The notes under the pieces: model-generated
Told to the model about the DNA's origin: nothing
What the model saw: the letters and a program-made list of their open reading frames with translations, nothing else
Database searches by the model: none
Part shown: one piece after another, positions 1-10,532 of the stretch
Layout of the letters: every line of letters begins with the position of its first letter
How positions within the stretch are numbered: position 1 is the first letter of the stretch
Made by a program: the position numbers and the translations under genes
DNA from: Serripes groenlandicus
Lineage: Eukaryota > Mollusca > Bivalvia > Cardiida > Cardiidae
NCBI GenBank assembly: GCA_031761405.1
Contig: JASEVX010000007.1
Coordinates: forward strand, 61,205,062 to 61,269,061
DNA length: 64,000 bases
Direction of reading: 5' to 3'

Positions 1-50
1 ACATTGCAAAATACTCGCATTATGTTGTTGTCAGTCTTTGAAATTAACAT

Positions 51-310
51 ATAAGCCGTTCCGCGAGAAAACCAACATTGTGAACTCTGTGTAAAGTATC
101 GACCCGGATCAGCCGAAGCTAACCCAGACAGACCATTTTCGCCTCCTGTAGATATTCTGTTTCAGGAATCATTACTCTATACCTCTGTCTCTGTCTCCCT
201 GAGGCGGAATGTATCGGCCCGAATAAACCTGCGCGGATTGCGCAGGCTGATCTGGGTCGATACATAACGCAGATACCATAATGTTGGTTTTCTCGTTGAA
301 TGGCTTATAT
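51..310 (+). mobile_element. Rep-A foldback element, full length
   Basis: Begins with a diverged GCCGTTCCGCGAGAAAACC end and closes with the matching inverted end (GTTGGTTTTCTCG...). The interior has the family's paired blocks GTATCGACCCGGATCAG and CTGATCTGGGTCGATAC and the central ATCATTACTCTATACC. Non-autonomous, no coding capacity. The terminal repeats carry several substitutions, so this is an older copy. Confidence 0.8.
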
Positions 311-375
311 GGTCGGTGCTTTTCGAAAATCAACCTTAAGGCGTGAGCGTTCAGTTTAAATCCAGGAGCAGCCAA

Positions 376-436
376 CACATCTTCGCAGTCTGATCTAGGT
401 CTACACTGGTCGCCAGATAGTCATTTAATCAAAGAG
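376..436. repeat. Fragment of a low-copy interspersed repeat
   Basis: The phrase CGCAGTCTGATCTAGGTCTA followed by CACTGGTCGCCA recurs in altered form near 12.9-13.0, 13.75 and 14.68 kb. Ends cannot be defined. Identity unknown. Confidence 0.3.
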
Positions 437-707
437 GGTTTCAAGTAAATTTCTTTAGAAAACCCCATCCATTTGGATCTTAAGCATGGAAGCGCAGGTA
501 GTTTTTTTTTTGCCACGTGTGTAATAATTATGTTATTATTATTATTTTTAGAGCAGATTCCGATATTTGGGTGTACGAGTCCTCTGTTCGGCATTCAATC
601 AAATCATTTTAATTTCTGGAGAAAACAAAGGAAACATATTTTTCAAAATATTGAACGGAAAGGAGACACAATTGAGGTCACAATTGTACATTACGTTATC
701 TTAATCT

Positions 708-950
708 GAGCCGTCCCACGAGAAAACCAACAATGTGGACTCGGATCAGCCTAAACTACCGCGCAGGCTTACCCGGACACTTTTCGCCTCCTGTGGATTT
801 TAGGTTTCAGGAATCATTACTCTATACCTCTATCCCCCCCTGAGACGGAATGTGTCGGCCCGGATCAGTCTGCGCGGACTGCCCAGGCTGATCTGGGTTG
901 ATACATTACGCAGAGTCCATACTGTTTTGGTTTTCTCGTGGACCGGCTCA
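708..950 (+). mobile_element. Rep-A foldback element, full length
   Basis: GAGCCGTCCCACGAGAAAACC opens the copy and CGTGGACCGGCTC closes it. Central GGAATCATTACTCTATACC and the CCTGAGACGGAATGTGTCGG block are intact. Part of the first half is deleted relative to the 29.4 kb copy, giving 243 bp. Confidence 0.85.
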
Positions 951-1830
951 ATTATGTCTTTAAAGTTGGAGCCGTAGATGTGTCAAAAGTCATCTGTCAC
1001 TACAAGGTTAATATTTGGGTAGCCGACTATCTGTCTCGCCTATGAAATGTAATTCAATGATATTATCACCAATCGCTTCATATTGTTCCATATTCTATTG
1101 TTCTTTCTGGTTTAATGCGATGATATCAAAGTGTAATCCATGTTAATTGTCACCTCAGTTATTCATGCGGTATGCGTGATGGAAGATATTTTGTCCGTTA
1201 CCAGTCTGATATCGTTTCTTTTATCTATACTAGAAAATGTTAAGCGATTCATATTTTTTTCATGAGCGCGAAGCTTGAGTGAATTTTTGTTTTATTTATT
1301 TACTCAAGCAGTTTGTGCAGTTAGCTTCATATGATTATAAAGTTAAAATGGAGTCACCAAACCCGCCATTTTCATGACGCCATGTCACACAGTGAGATAT
1401 ATTTTTTTTATCTCACTGATATGTCAAGGCTTGAAGTTGAGAAATTGGAAAACATCGCGAGGTTGCCTGAAAGACAGGTCTAGTGTGATAAATAGTTGCT
1501 CAAGCGTTTAGCGTAGGTCTGCAGGTTCAAAGACCCCCAGGTTCGAACCGCTTGGTGAATGATGTAAATCTTTGTCATCACTCACGCATGTATACAACTC
1601 GGATGCAAGTACTGGGAAAGTAAAACTGAACTAGAATGAATGATGCAAGTTGAAAAGATGTATCCACTTGAAACGTATACAAATCTTTAGGCATAAACAA
1701 CAGTGTAAAAGAAGCCCAATTGTATGCATGTTAAAGAAGCATTGTCTGTAAAATACAATTGTTATTGATATATCAATCAAATCCATACCAGTCAGGCACA
1801 AACTCAACTTAATTACAGCTAAACATATGC
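951..1830. other. No gene seen
   Basis: AT-rich sequence with many stops in all frames. A phrase near 1530-1550 (CCAGGTTCGAACC) resembles a pol III B box, but no matching A box or tRNA fold was found. Confidence 0.5.
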
Positions 1831-2068
1831 TTAACCCTTTCCCACATATATATGCTTTCTGACGCCTCGGCAGCAAACGACTTGCGAAAGCATTGTGGCA
1901 AAAGGAGAAATTGCTCATGATGAGCAATTTCACCTTTTGCCACTATGTTTTCAACTCTATTCACTCTGTTCACTAATTAAATTTGCAATTTTAGAGATAT
2001 TCCATATTTAAAAATTGCTGTTTTTAAAGTCGTCTGCTACACATGTGTTGTATGTGGGAAAGGGTTAA
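1831..2068 (-). mobile_element. Rep-B TTAA foldback element
   Basis: Starts TTAACCCTTTCCCACATA and ends GTGGGAAAGGGTTAA, both abutting TTAA. The central hairpin has arms AGAAATTGCTCATGATGAGC / CAATTT. The outer arms GTGGCAAAAGG and CCTTTTGCCAC pair. Non-coding; the short frames across it are incidental. Confidence 0.88.
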
Positions 2069-2095
2069 GACCTATGTATAGCAATTCCATGCCTA

Positions 2096-2231
2096 TGGCA
2101 ACCACACTTTTAATTTCTTAATAACTCACTTTCTGCAAATAACCACCCTACAATTAAAAAAAAGACCACCTGTGAACAAAGACCAGACTGTTCTCTTCCC
2201 TAGGTAGGTCTTTAAACGCATGTTGGACTGT
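2096..2231 (+). repeat. Family I fragment
   Basis: Contains GACCACCTGTGAACAAAGAC, then a CTTCCC...GGTCTTT block, and ends GTTGGACTGT. The same order of blocks appears twice at 58.8-59.1 kb, where the copies start ACAGTCGAACC. The ends GTTGGACTGT and ACAGTCGAAC are roughly complementary, so it may be the right part of a small TIR element. Confidence 0.5.
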
Positions 2232-2431
2232 GTATAGCATCTAGAATGTTATTTAATGAGCAGCGAATTCATCACCATTCAGTTTGATATACCATATTTT
2301 CAACCAGTGCAGATTTGGACTAGTTTGTAAACGACTGAACACAGCCTGATAAGAACCTATACATGTATATATATTATATTACAGAGATGTTTTTAGAACT
2401 TGTTGCAAGAATAGTAATAACTCGTTGTTGG

Positions 2432-2464
2432 TTGGACTTATGTGGACTTATGTGGACTTATGTG
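2432..2464. repeat. 10 bp tandem repeat, three units
   Basis: The unit TGTGGACTTA is repeated directly; the first unit begins GT instead of TG. Short local slippage product. Confidence 0.8.
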
Positions 2465-3195
2465 CAAAGTGGTCTTGATCCAATGCGGGGAAGGGCTGAA
2501 ATAACATAGTTATTATTTCATGGCCTAAAAGAATCAAACGCAATGTACATGAGTTGAATAATGCAGACATTTGCTTGTTAGAGTGGAAATAAAATATTGG
2601 TCATGCAGAATACCATGTAATTGTATACTCAACAATTTTTTCACATGGAAAAAAATGGCGGGAAAAAAAGAATAAAAACCGCATTTGGTTCGTGCTGTCA
2701 TATGGCTGTCGTGGGAATTGTAGTGAATATTGTTTTACCCTCAATTTACTGGATGTGTCTGAAAATGCGTTTGCCAAGATAAAATTAAATTGACCGTGAA
2801 ATTAAATATTTCATATTTAATGGCTTTTACAACGTTTTAAATGTTCTAGTTCTAACTTCTCTAATAACAACAAAGTATTGCACATATGTAAATATACAAA
2901 CGAAGATACAAAAGTCATAGAAACATAGCTTGGCCAGGTAAAGGGCGAACATTTATTTAACTATTGTGGACTATAGTATTACAGAGTAACAAAGTATGTG
3001 TACATTGTGTAATCAGCCGGAAGAAAGCGCAGTGACCTACATATTCATACGCGTACCATTCCCATTATGACTGTTGCGTTTTCAAAATATTTATTTTTTT
3101 AAATCATTCATAGCGGTTCCTTTGTATTTGCTTTTTACCGCTTTAAATTTATAAAAAGGACGAGCGCAATGAATGGGCTGCGTAAAACAGGGTAG
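2465..3195. other. No gene seen
   Basis: AT-rich, frequent stops on both strands, homopolymer A and T runs. No repeat family of this window was recognised. Confidence 0.5.
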
Positions 3196-3335
3196 TTTAC
3201 CCTTTCCCAAATACAAAAAAATATGCAAAAGGAATTTAAAGATATGAAAAAAAAAAAAAAAATACAAATAGGATCATTATAAATTATCCTGTTGTAAAAG
3301 GTCTTTTCTGTAGATGCGTCAAAACACGTCTACAT
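3196..3335 (+). mobile_element. Decayed rep-B remnant
   Basis: TTTACCCTTTCCCAAATAC resembles a rep-B left end, and CTGTAGATGCGTCAAAACACGTC resembles the right arm. The hairpin is replaced by an A-rich stretch. It lies immediately before an intact rep-B. Confidence 0.4.
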
Positions 3336-3339
3336 TCTG

Positions 3340-3569
3340 TTAACCCTTTCCCTCATACCACAATTCTGCAGCAGACGACTTTGAACGTATTTTGTCAAAA
3401 CATAGAAAATCTCCATAATTGAATGGATAACCTATGACAAAAAGTGGAAAACATTGTGGCAAAAGTAGAAATTGCACGTTTTGTACAATTTCTTCTTTTG
3501 TCACTATGTTTTCAAACAGCTGTCTGCTGCAGAGGCGTCAGAAAGCGTCTATATGAGGTAAAGGGTTAA
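3340..3569 (+). mobile_element. Rep-B TTAA foldback element, full length
   Basis: TTAACCCTTTCCCTCATA to GAGGTAAAGGGTTAA. Has the diagnostic spacer CTCCATAATTGAATGGATAA ahead of the hairpin. The hairpin tip reads TTGCACGTTTTGTACAA, so the left arm has the GCAC state while the right arm (GTAC) pairs imperfectly. Confidence 0.9.
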
Positions 3570-3744
3570 GGGTGGAATGCATGATTATCCCATACACTTG
3601 ACAAGACGTTGAATGTGTTGCTTCAGGCTGTACAGGCCATTGGACGCTGGAACTGAGCAGTTTGACGTATCTGGCATCTTGTTTAATCATATCACCCGAT
3701 ATTGACGACATTTGATACCCGCCTGCAGTAGAAATGTTTTGACC

Positions 3745-3835
3745 CGCCCGGGAAATACAAAATACTTTTAAAGTGGTAGTTTATAGCTTTCCCTCCATGG
3801 CGTTCTTGATTGTGGGGATATCATAACGAAACTGA
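3745..3835 (+). mobile_element. Possible SINE-E body fragment
   Basis: The order AAATACTTTTAAAGTGGTAG then CCCTCCATGGCG mirrors the SINE-E body at 35.17-35.22 kb (AATACTTTAAAAACGGTAG, CCCTCCTTGGCG). The head and tail are absent or too diverged to see. Confidence 0.35.
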
Positions 3836-4142
3836 CTCGCTTCTCGAAACTTACCCTGAAAACACCGTGATACAACCGAGAAATGCCGAAAGAGGCGTAA
3901 AACACCGAAATAAAGAGATTCGTTTTGTTAAAAGGGTCGGAAAAAGAGAATTTACTCGCAATCTTTCCCTTTCTACAGTACCTTCAAACAGCAGTTGGCC
4001 TCAAATTGATATGTATATATAAAAAAAATCCTTTCTTTTTTTCCTTTCTTTTTTTCTTTTCTCTTTTTTGTTCATTGTATCATAGTTTGTATGTATATAA
4101 TATAGTTTATCTTGATGTTAACCAATCTCCCATGAGGAGGAT

Positions 4143-4181
4143 GAATAAATAAATAAATAAATAAATAAAAATAAAATAAAA
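4143..4181. repeat. AAAT-rich microsatellite
   Basis: About seven AATA units followed by AAAATA variants. A pyrimidine-rich tract (4022-4075) lies upstream. The arrangement resembles the tail of a retroelement, but no diagnostic body sequence was recognised. Confidence 0.7.
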
Positions 4182-4472
4182 GCAAACGACTCTCAAATGC
4201 CACACGAAGTAAATGGTTAAACAAGTACTAGGCCGACGACGATGGCTTACTTCATCGCACAGTGCCGCAACAAGATGTGTTACAAGATGTCGCCATGTCA
4301 TTGTAGAATTTAATATTAACCTGACACACGTGTATCGTCTTGGTGCCATCAACTATAACACAACTCTCTGTGGATTACAATCTTACAATGAGTGATTACA
4401 ATGTAACAATGGGCGAAAAAAACATTATTTCCCCCGATTGAGTGTGGGTTGAGTAAACCGAATTATTTGCTT

Positions 4473-4680
4473 GCTGGCGCCTACGCAGCAGTCAACGTTT
4501 GAAAACACGTTGTTGCAAAAGGAGTACTTGTTCATACTGAGCAAGTTTTCCTGTTTGACACAGTATGCCCAATTCTGTACAATGATCATATTTTCATTCA
4601 AAATGAATTTCCATCTACTTGTCTATATCTTTTCTAAGTCGTCTGCTGCATATGTGTTCACAGTTGGAAATGGTAAACTG
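4473..4680 (-). mobile_element. Decayed rep-B copy
   Basis: Retains ACGCAGCAGTCAACGTTTG, a hairpin-like AAAGGAGTACTTGTTCATAC / GAGCAAG core, and a right arm AAGTCGTCTGCTGCATATG. Neither TTAA end is clear. Confidence 0.55.
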
Positions 4681-5070
4681 TCGGCCGTATAATAATGTTT
4701 GGGGTTTCCAACAAGCTTTAGACGTATCCGTCAGCTATCCTTGAAGCGTATTTCGCAATAACCTGGAGTAACCTGCCCCTACCATTACATCTATAGGGTC
4801 AGGCATACACCACCAACAGTGGCGGCGCCCTTTGGAAATGGTGAATCATGGACAAGGCTACAGATACAACCTTGTTGGTGCATGCCAATGTTATATTCTA
4901 TTTATATCATAAATTCCAATTCGACGATTATTAGCGCAAAATTTATATAACGTCGCTATATAGCGCGGTCATTTTCAATGCTTTTCATTATGACGTTACG
5001 TAGCATTGTTATTACACTAGTTGAATACGCTTTATTACACTCCCGGCGACGTCATTTATGATATAAACAT
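4681..5070. other. No gene seen
   Basis: Contains a loose inverted pair, GGCATACACCACCAAC (about 4801) and GTTGGTGCATGCC (about 4874), with an unpaired interior. No coding signal. Confidence 0.4.
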
Positions 5071-5308
5071 ACTTAACTCCTGAACACCTTTCGCACACAT
5101 ACAAAACATCTGCAAGCGACGACTTTGAAAAGAATAAGGTAAAATATAGAACATTTCTATAAATAAAAGTATAATTATTGGATAGGGCTCACAACAGTAG
5201 GGCAAAAAGAGAGCTTGCTCAGTATTAGCAATGTGTTTTAGCCACACTGTTTCCAACATTGTCTGCAATAGAAGCTTGAAAAACCGTCTATTTATGGGAA
5301 AGGGTTAA
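5071..5308 (+). mobile_element. Rep-B element, diverged
   Basis: The left end is worn (ACACCTTTCGCACACAT) and the right end is intact (TTATGGGAAAGGGTTAA). CAAGCGACGACTTTGAAAA and GTCTGCAATAGAAGC mark the two outer arms. The central hairpin has lost most pairing. Confidence 0.65.
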
Positions 5309-5617
5309 TCAAACAAAGTTAAGCTTGATTCCCACGCTTATATGGAACAGACCTTTCTACGGCATCTTAACCAAACTTTCAATAAAAGGCGTTTCAGTGT
5401 TAAGAATTCCGACATATTTAAGTTTTGCACATTTCCTAAATACTTATATATCTATACATGCGTTAGGAATTTCATATTGCGCACTCTGCTTGCACGTCGC
5501 TAGATAAGTACCCAGTCACCAACGAAACTTTGTATGTCACTAAGACAACACGTGGGAATAGCTGTTACTTCTAATTGTTTAGATATTATATGTATTTGAG
5601 CTACGTCATACAAACCC

Positions 5618-5672
5618 ACTTTTAAATATGGAAGAACCTACTTTATGAACTTCGGCTCTGAAAGAGCTAATT
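5618..5672 (+). mobile_element. Rep-C right-end fragment
   Basis: ATATGGAAGAACCTACTTTA followed by CTTCGGCTCTGAAAGAGCTAA matches the rep-C right terminus, with changes including CTCTG for GCGCTG. The rest of the element is gone. Confidence 0.5.
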
Positions 5673-5774
5673 TACACAAAAGGAAGGTTTTTTTTCTATC
5701 AGAATGATCTGTAATTCCCCACTGTTCCCAAAATAGTCCCGAAGCTGCCGCAGTTTACGTGTGCCGTATCATTT

Positions 5775-6000
5775 GAGCAGTCCCGCGAAAAAACCAACAG
5801 TATGGCCTCTGCGTAATGTATCGACCCAGATCAGTAGTCCGCGCAGACTGATCCGGGCCGACACATTCCGTCTCAAACAGAAAATCCACAGGAGGCGAAA
5901 AGTGTCTGTCCGGGTAATCCTGCGCGGCATGCTTAAACTGATCCGGGTCGATACTTTACGCAGAGTCCGCCATGTTGGTTTTCGCGCGGGGACGGCTCAT
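5775..6000 (-). mobile_element. Rep-A foldback element
   Basis: Ends GAGCAGTCCCGCGAAAAAAC and CGCGCGGGGACGGCTC are inverted repeats. Both GATC-centred blocks (AGACTGATCCGGGCCGACA, CTGATCCGGGTCGATAC) are present. The central ATTACTCTATACC block is deleted. Confidence 0.85.
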
Positions 6001-6069
6001 TTATCATTCTATCTAATAGTAAGAAAATATCGACAAGAAAAATCTTATCATTCTTAATACCATATTTAA

Positions 6070-6279
6070 AGTGCCGTAGGCTCGTACTTAACACGTGCTA
6101 GGCCCCGTTTTGGCAGCGAAACCCCTGGTGGTAAACGTCAGCAATCTGTCATAGGTGTGATTGCACGTGCGTTACACGGCGCTAATGATCCGTATCGCGA
6201 TATTTTAACTAATGATAATTGCCTCTTATCCTCTTCTCATCTGAGTCCATCAATATCACTTTCCGTGGTACAAGGGTGA
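6070..6279 (+). other. Open frame without start; unrecognised
   Basis: A frame open from just after a TAA at 6067-6069 to a TGA at 6277-6279, about 69 codons, without an early ATG. It is CpG-richer than its surroundings. Part reads RFGSETPGGKRQQSVIGVIA. No family was recognised and no splice sites can be argued. It could be a degraded exon, a retroelement remnant or chance; I favour chance. Confidence 0.15.
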
Positions 6280-6607
6280 TTATATTTCCCTTCACGTACG
6301 CTTTGTGTCATTGTTCGTGACTCCGGTATTCGTCAATGACTCATTTTTGTCCTCCCTGGATGTACTTGAATTTCATCCTTATGGACATCCTTATGGATAT
6401 CATAGGGAAACATATAAATCCAACTAAGCCTAAATTTTAGCTAAAATAAAAATACGAATATCGTATATATATATTAGTTTGGATAAATCTTGTGTATGTG
6501 TAGTAGCCATGTAAGACAAAACCTAACCTTCGAAAGATTTTGAATTAAACACTATTTAATATCGCATTGAATACTTGTACTTTAATTTTGTTATTAGCAC
6601 TTTCAAT

Positions 6608-6819
6608 ATCTCTTTCAGCGCCGCAGGCAATATTGAGGTTTTTGCAAACAATGCAGATTCAGGTGAGTCAGCTCGTAACGAGCTGTCTCACCTTAAATCA
6701 GCATTGTTTGCCTTTTAGTTACCAAAATAGTCCAAAACTTTCATAAAGTGAGAAATGGACACACCCGATTTTGAACATGGAAGAGTCTACTTTAAACAAT
6801 TCGGCGCTGAAAGAGTTAA
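6608..6819 (+). mobile_element. Rep-C TTAA foldback element
   Basis: Left end TCTCTTTCAGCGCCG, right end CGGCGCTGAAAGAGTTAA. The central palindrome GTGAGTCAGCTCGTAACG / AGCTGTCTCAC is intact. The left TTAA is mutated. Non-coding. Confidence 0.85.
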
Positions 6820-7571
6820 GCATTTACAGTCCATGTACAATGAAAAATAGGTGAAAGGTGCATTTATTGTCTAGTTATTCTGTCGAAGCACATTTACGAA
6901 CGTAGGATTCTCTTGTGCTGGTACAACTGTTCTTGGAGACAATGGCTGAATTCAAGGTTTAACTTTAGCGTCATTGTGTTGATATTATAAACATTTGATA
7001 CCATAAGATTGTTCGCGTCATGTCACACAGAAAGGAAAACATTTTAGGCGCAAGAAGCCAGCTGAAACGAGTCTAACTATTACAGTTGCTGGGGATAGAG
7101 CACTTGGCCAATGTGCATTGGTTCAAGGTTCGGATTAGCGTCACTGAAACAGATTTTTAAACACAGTTATTGCAAAACAACGAAATATAAATGTTTGAAA
7201 TATTTCTTGGGATTCTACGAACTGTCAATCCGAACAGTAAATTAATACTATAGGCATCTGATATATTTCCGCGAATTCAGTATTTCATTATATATGTAAT
7301 GATTTAGTGTTTTCATTACAATTGTATCAAGTTGTTATCTTTTCTAATGACACATTATTTCATTATTAACGTAAACGAGCTACCATATTCACCTTTCATC
7401 TGAAATATTTGAACCATATAAGAAGATAAAACTATATTTAAATGTCATCTTTGTTATCTACTGTATTATTTGTTTATTTACAATACAGAAATGAAAACGA
7501 GAAGTTCACTTCACGTTTATAATGTTTTGAATCGTGTAGATTGACTCTAATTTCAAACCAACGGGTCAATG
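6820..7571. other. No gene seen
   Basis: AT-rich, no long frame. A phrase at about 7095-7130 (GGATAGAGCACTTGGCC ... GGTTCAAGGTTCG) hints at a tRNA-like head, but the two boxes are too irregular to call. Confidence 0.45.
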
Positions 7572-8077
7572 TCCTTTAAACCGTTGGCCATATGCCAACA
7601 TTCTACAGCAGCCGACTTTAAAAGCATCTGGACAAACACGTATATGAGCCGTCCCGCGAGAAAACCAACATAATGGCGTCTGCGTAATGAATCGACCAAG
7701 ATCAGCATGCGCAGTACGCGCAGACTGATCCGGGCCGACACATTCCGTCTCAGGGGGATAGAGGTATGGAGTAATGATTCCTGAAGCAGAAAATCCACAG
7801 TAGGCGAAAAGTGTCTGTCCGGGTAAGCCTGTGCGGCATGCTTAGGCTGATCCGGATCGATACTTTACGCAATGTCCACAGTGTTAGTTTTCTCGCGAGA
7901 CGACTCATATATTATCTACAAATGTAAGTTTAAGTATTGAAGACAGTTCAAAACATTGTGGCAAACGATGAAATTTGCTCATTATGAGCAATTTCATATT
8001 TTGTCACAATGCTTTCAGATAGCCGTCTTTTGAAGATGCGACAACATTGCTTCTGTTGTGAGGCAAAGGGTGATTTA
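7572..8077 (+). mobile_element. Rep-B copy split by a rep-A insertion
   Basis: The left part (to about 7644) carries CTACAGCAGCCGACTTTAAA. The right part (from about 7910) carries AACATTGTGGCAAACGATG, a GCTCATTATGAGC hairpin and TAGCCGTCTTTTGAAGATGC. The 265 bp between them is a complete rep-A. The two parts are collinear with uninterrupted rep-B copies. Confidence 0.75.
7645..7909 (-). mobile_element. Rep-A element nested in rep-B
   Basis: Complete copy from GAGCCGTCCCGCGAGAAAAC to TTTCTCGCGAGACGACTC. Flanks read TATAT on the left and ATATAT on the right, compatible with a short AT-rich target duplication, though the exact length is ambiguous. Confidence 0.88.
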
Positions 8078-8682
8078 AATATTCGCAGATTGCTTTCGGT
8101 TCCATTAGGGGTGAAACATTTGTCGACTCTTATATTCCAAATGTCACTCAATCTTTATCCTAACCAATTGTTCACATCATAACCCGTATGTTACGGTAGC
8201 ACCCTGGGGGTGTTAATATTTGACAGCAATGCCAATCAATGACCCTTGCTCAGATACCCACTAATAGTTAATTTTGCAAATAGTATATATCAAAGCATTG
8301 CGGAAAAGAATGGATTACTAGGTAGAAGAAAGCTTTCAGTATTTATTTTGCATGATCTCTCCGTTTATATTAATGTCGTAACTTTGCAAAAGGAACGAGT
8401 AATTTTAGGGAACTGTTGGGTGTTTAAGTTGTGTAAACAAGCATCCAATAAAGGGACGTATTAGTCCTTCCAACACTATAAGGCGAAGCGTACAACAGAC
8501 GGCATTCGTATTAAATAATGGCAACCATTATAATGAAATAATGAGAACTATCCGTCATTGTATGAATGCCTTGACACTAATATTGAATTGACTATACGTT
8601 AGATCAATTTAATAACTCGCCAACATTTACCAATTTCTCTTTGTATCCGCCGAGAGAGAAGCGAACCAACCAACTGTTCTAG
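8078..8682. other. No gene seen
   Basis: Unassigned sequence between the split rep-B and the 69 bp array. A 72-codon frame at 8246-8464 has no recognisable features. Confidence 0.45.
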
Positions 8683-8706
8683 ATGAGCGCATTCAATAAC
8701 TGTCTC

Positions 8707-9327
8707 GGGTGTTCATACCAAAATGTTCGTGATGAATATTTCATACTAAAATTGCTGGTATTCGGTAACGTTCACGGGTGTTCATACCAAAATGTGCGTG
8801 ATGAATATTTCATACTAAAATTGCTGGTATTCGGTAACGTTCACGGGTGTTCATACCAAAATGTGCGTGATGAATATTTCATACTAAAATTGCTGGTATT
8901 CGGTAACGTTCACGGGTGTTCATACCAAAATGTTCGTGATGAATATTTCATACTAAAATTGCTGGTATTCGGTAACGTTCACGGGTGTTCATACCAAAAT
9001 GTGCGTGATGAATATTTCATACTAAAATTGCTGGTATTCGGTAACGTTCACGGGTGTTCATACCAAAATGTTCGTGATGAATATTTCATACTAAAATTGC
9101 TGGTATTCGGTAACGTTCTCGGGTGTTCATACCCAAATGTTCGTGGTGAATATTTCATACTAAAATTGCTGGTATTCGGTAACGTTCTCGGGTGTTCATA
9201 CCAAAATGTTCGTGATAAATATTTCATACTAAAAGCGCTGGTATTCGGTAACGTTCTCGGGTGTTCATACCAAAATGTTCGTGATAAATATTTTATACTA
9301 AAAGCGCTGGTATTCGGTAACGAAAAC
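8707..9327. repeat. Tandem array, nine 69 bp units
   Basis: GGGTGTTCATACCAAAATGT recurs at exact 69 bp intervals (8707, 8776, 8845 ... 9259). Units 1-6 are nearly identical. Units 7-9 carry extra substitutions such as AAAGCG for AAATTG. As 69 is 3 x 23, one frame stays open for 218 codons (8683-9339), and part of the reverse strand is open too. Several unit differences change the encoded residue, and there is no sign of a domain. Best read as a minisatellite. Confidence 0.93.
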
Positions 9328-9430
9328 ATTGAAACGTGAGCGTAGATGCCGCTATTCTTTGTCTAAATGGTTTATACTCCAATTTCAGTAGTACTTTCAT
9401 TTGACTATAACGTTTTCTCTTAAAAGTACA

Positions 9431-9750
9431 GCCGAGCCCCGGTAGCTCAGTCGGTATCGACGCAGGCTGTCAATTCAGGGGGTTATTAGTTCGAATACCA
9501 GCTCGGCCAACATTCTTTCCGACGTTTGACAAAAGTCACTGTGACCTGCGTAATTCGTCTTTCACCAATGGGCTGTTTAACAGCCTATGTGGAAAAGTAG
9601 CCAGTTGCTTGGAAAGTATGTTGTGTGGTGTACTGGTGTGGGAAAAACCAGGATACACATGAGTAGGTGAACTGGGCGCCGTGATATGACTGAACAATTG
9701 TTGAAAACCGCCCTATAACCCTATAACCCAATCAATCAATCAATCAATCA
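9431..9750 (+). mobile_element. SINE-D, full length
   Basis: The tRNA-like head GCCGAGCCCCGGTAGCTCAG has an A box (TAGCTCAGTCGG) and a B box-like TTAGTTCGAATACC. The closing GGCTCGGC pairs with the opening GCCGAGC. The body is followed by GCCGTGATATGACTG and a (CAAT)n tail. The tail junction has an extra CCCTATAACC duplication. Confidence 0.88.
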
Positions 9751-9804
9751 AAAAGACAAGTTTATCCTGCCATTGGTTCTCCTATCCATATTCCACCAAC
9801 CTGT

Positions 9805-10041
9805 CTTAGCGCTTAGTAATACTTAAATACTTACAAGCATATTTCATCAATTTTGTTTCCCTAATATTTTGTAATACTGGAATAGTGGAATTCATCTAAG
9901 TAACTGACAAAGTTGACATGAATAGTCGTCACCTTGTTGACAAACGATACTTATTAAGAAATGAGAACTTTTATCATTTGTATTAGGGAACAAAATTGAT
10001 GAAATATGCTTTTAAGTAATTAAGTATTACTGAGCCCTAAG
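9805..10041. mobile_element. Element O: 237 bp inverted-repeat element
   Basis: Two arms of roughly 65 bp (about 9805-9873 and 9975-10041) are inverted copies. For example, ATATTTCATCAATTTTGTTT on the left matches ACAAAATTGATGAAATAT on the right. About 100 bp of unrelated sequence separates them. No coding capacity; MITE-like. Confidence 0.75.
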
Positions 10042-10532
10042 TAAGTTTAATGGAATTGGATCCTGAGTGCACAGAGAGTAAACAAGTTATAGCCTAGACT
10101 AACTTAAAGTTATAGCCTACACTTACTTGTGTCCAGAGCAAACTTTTCTTTTGGATGAACAATGCACCACAACACTAAGCGGTGTTAAATAGTCAGCAAT
10201 GCTTCAGCAATGATTCAAATCAGAAAGATAAATGCTCAATTCATTCTCATTCATTATCGATTTGAGAAACTTCGTGGATTACAAATGAACTTTGACCTCA
10301 ATCGGCGAACGACCGGGAGTTGAACCTATGTCCTCAGATGGCACCAGCGGTCACGAGTTAGTGTCCTTAATTATATCCGTCTAATGGTAAGAAAACAAGA
10401 ATCGTATTACAGAAAGGGCTCGACAAATTAGCCTCATGTTTCATAGAGTCTCAAGACTAGCGGCATCAATTATCCTCATTTTGTTCTGATACGATTTGAC
10501 GTCAATATACGGTAATAGCTGCGGCGATACAC

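Noticed and set aside
4801..4886. Inverted pair GGCATACACCACCAAC / GTTGGTGCATGCC
   Set aside because: Arms are short with an indel, and the loop is long and unpaired. Not distinguishable from chance.
8707..9327. CRISPR array
   Set aside because: The 69 bp units are contiguous, without unique spacers, and the organism is eukaryotic. The same applies to the 36, 52 and 169 bp arrays.
9431..9506. tRNA gene at a SINE-D head
   Set aside because: A and B boxes and acceptor-like pairing exist, but cloverleaf arms and a conventional anticodon loop are not convincing. The same head recurs with a 290-bp SINE body and tail.
10310..10385. tRNA-like phrase CGACCGGGAGTTGAACCTAT on the minus strand
   Set aside because: A B-box-like element is seen, but no A box at correct spacing and no second copy in the window.
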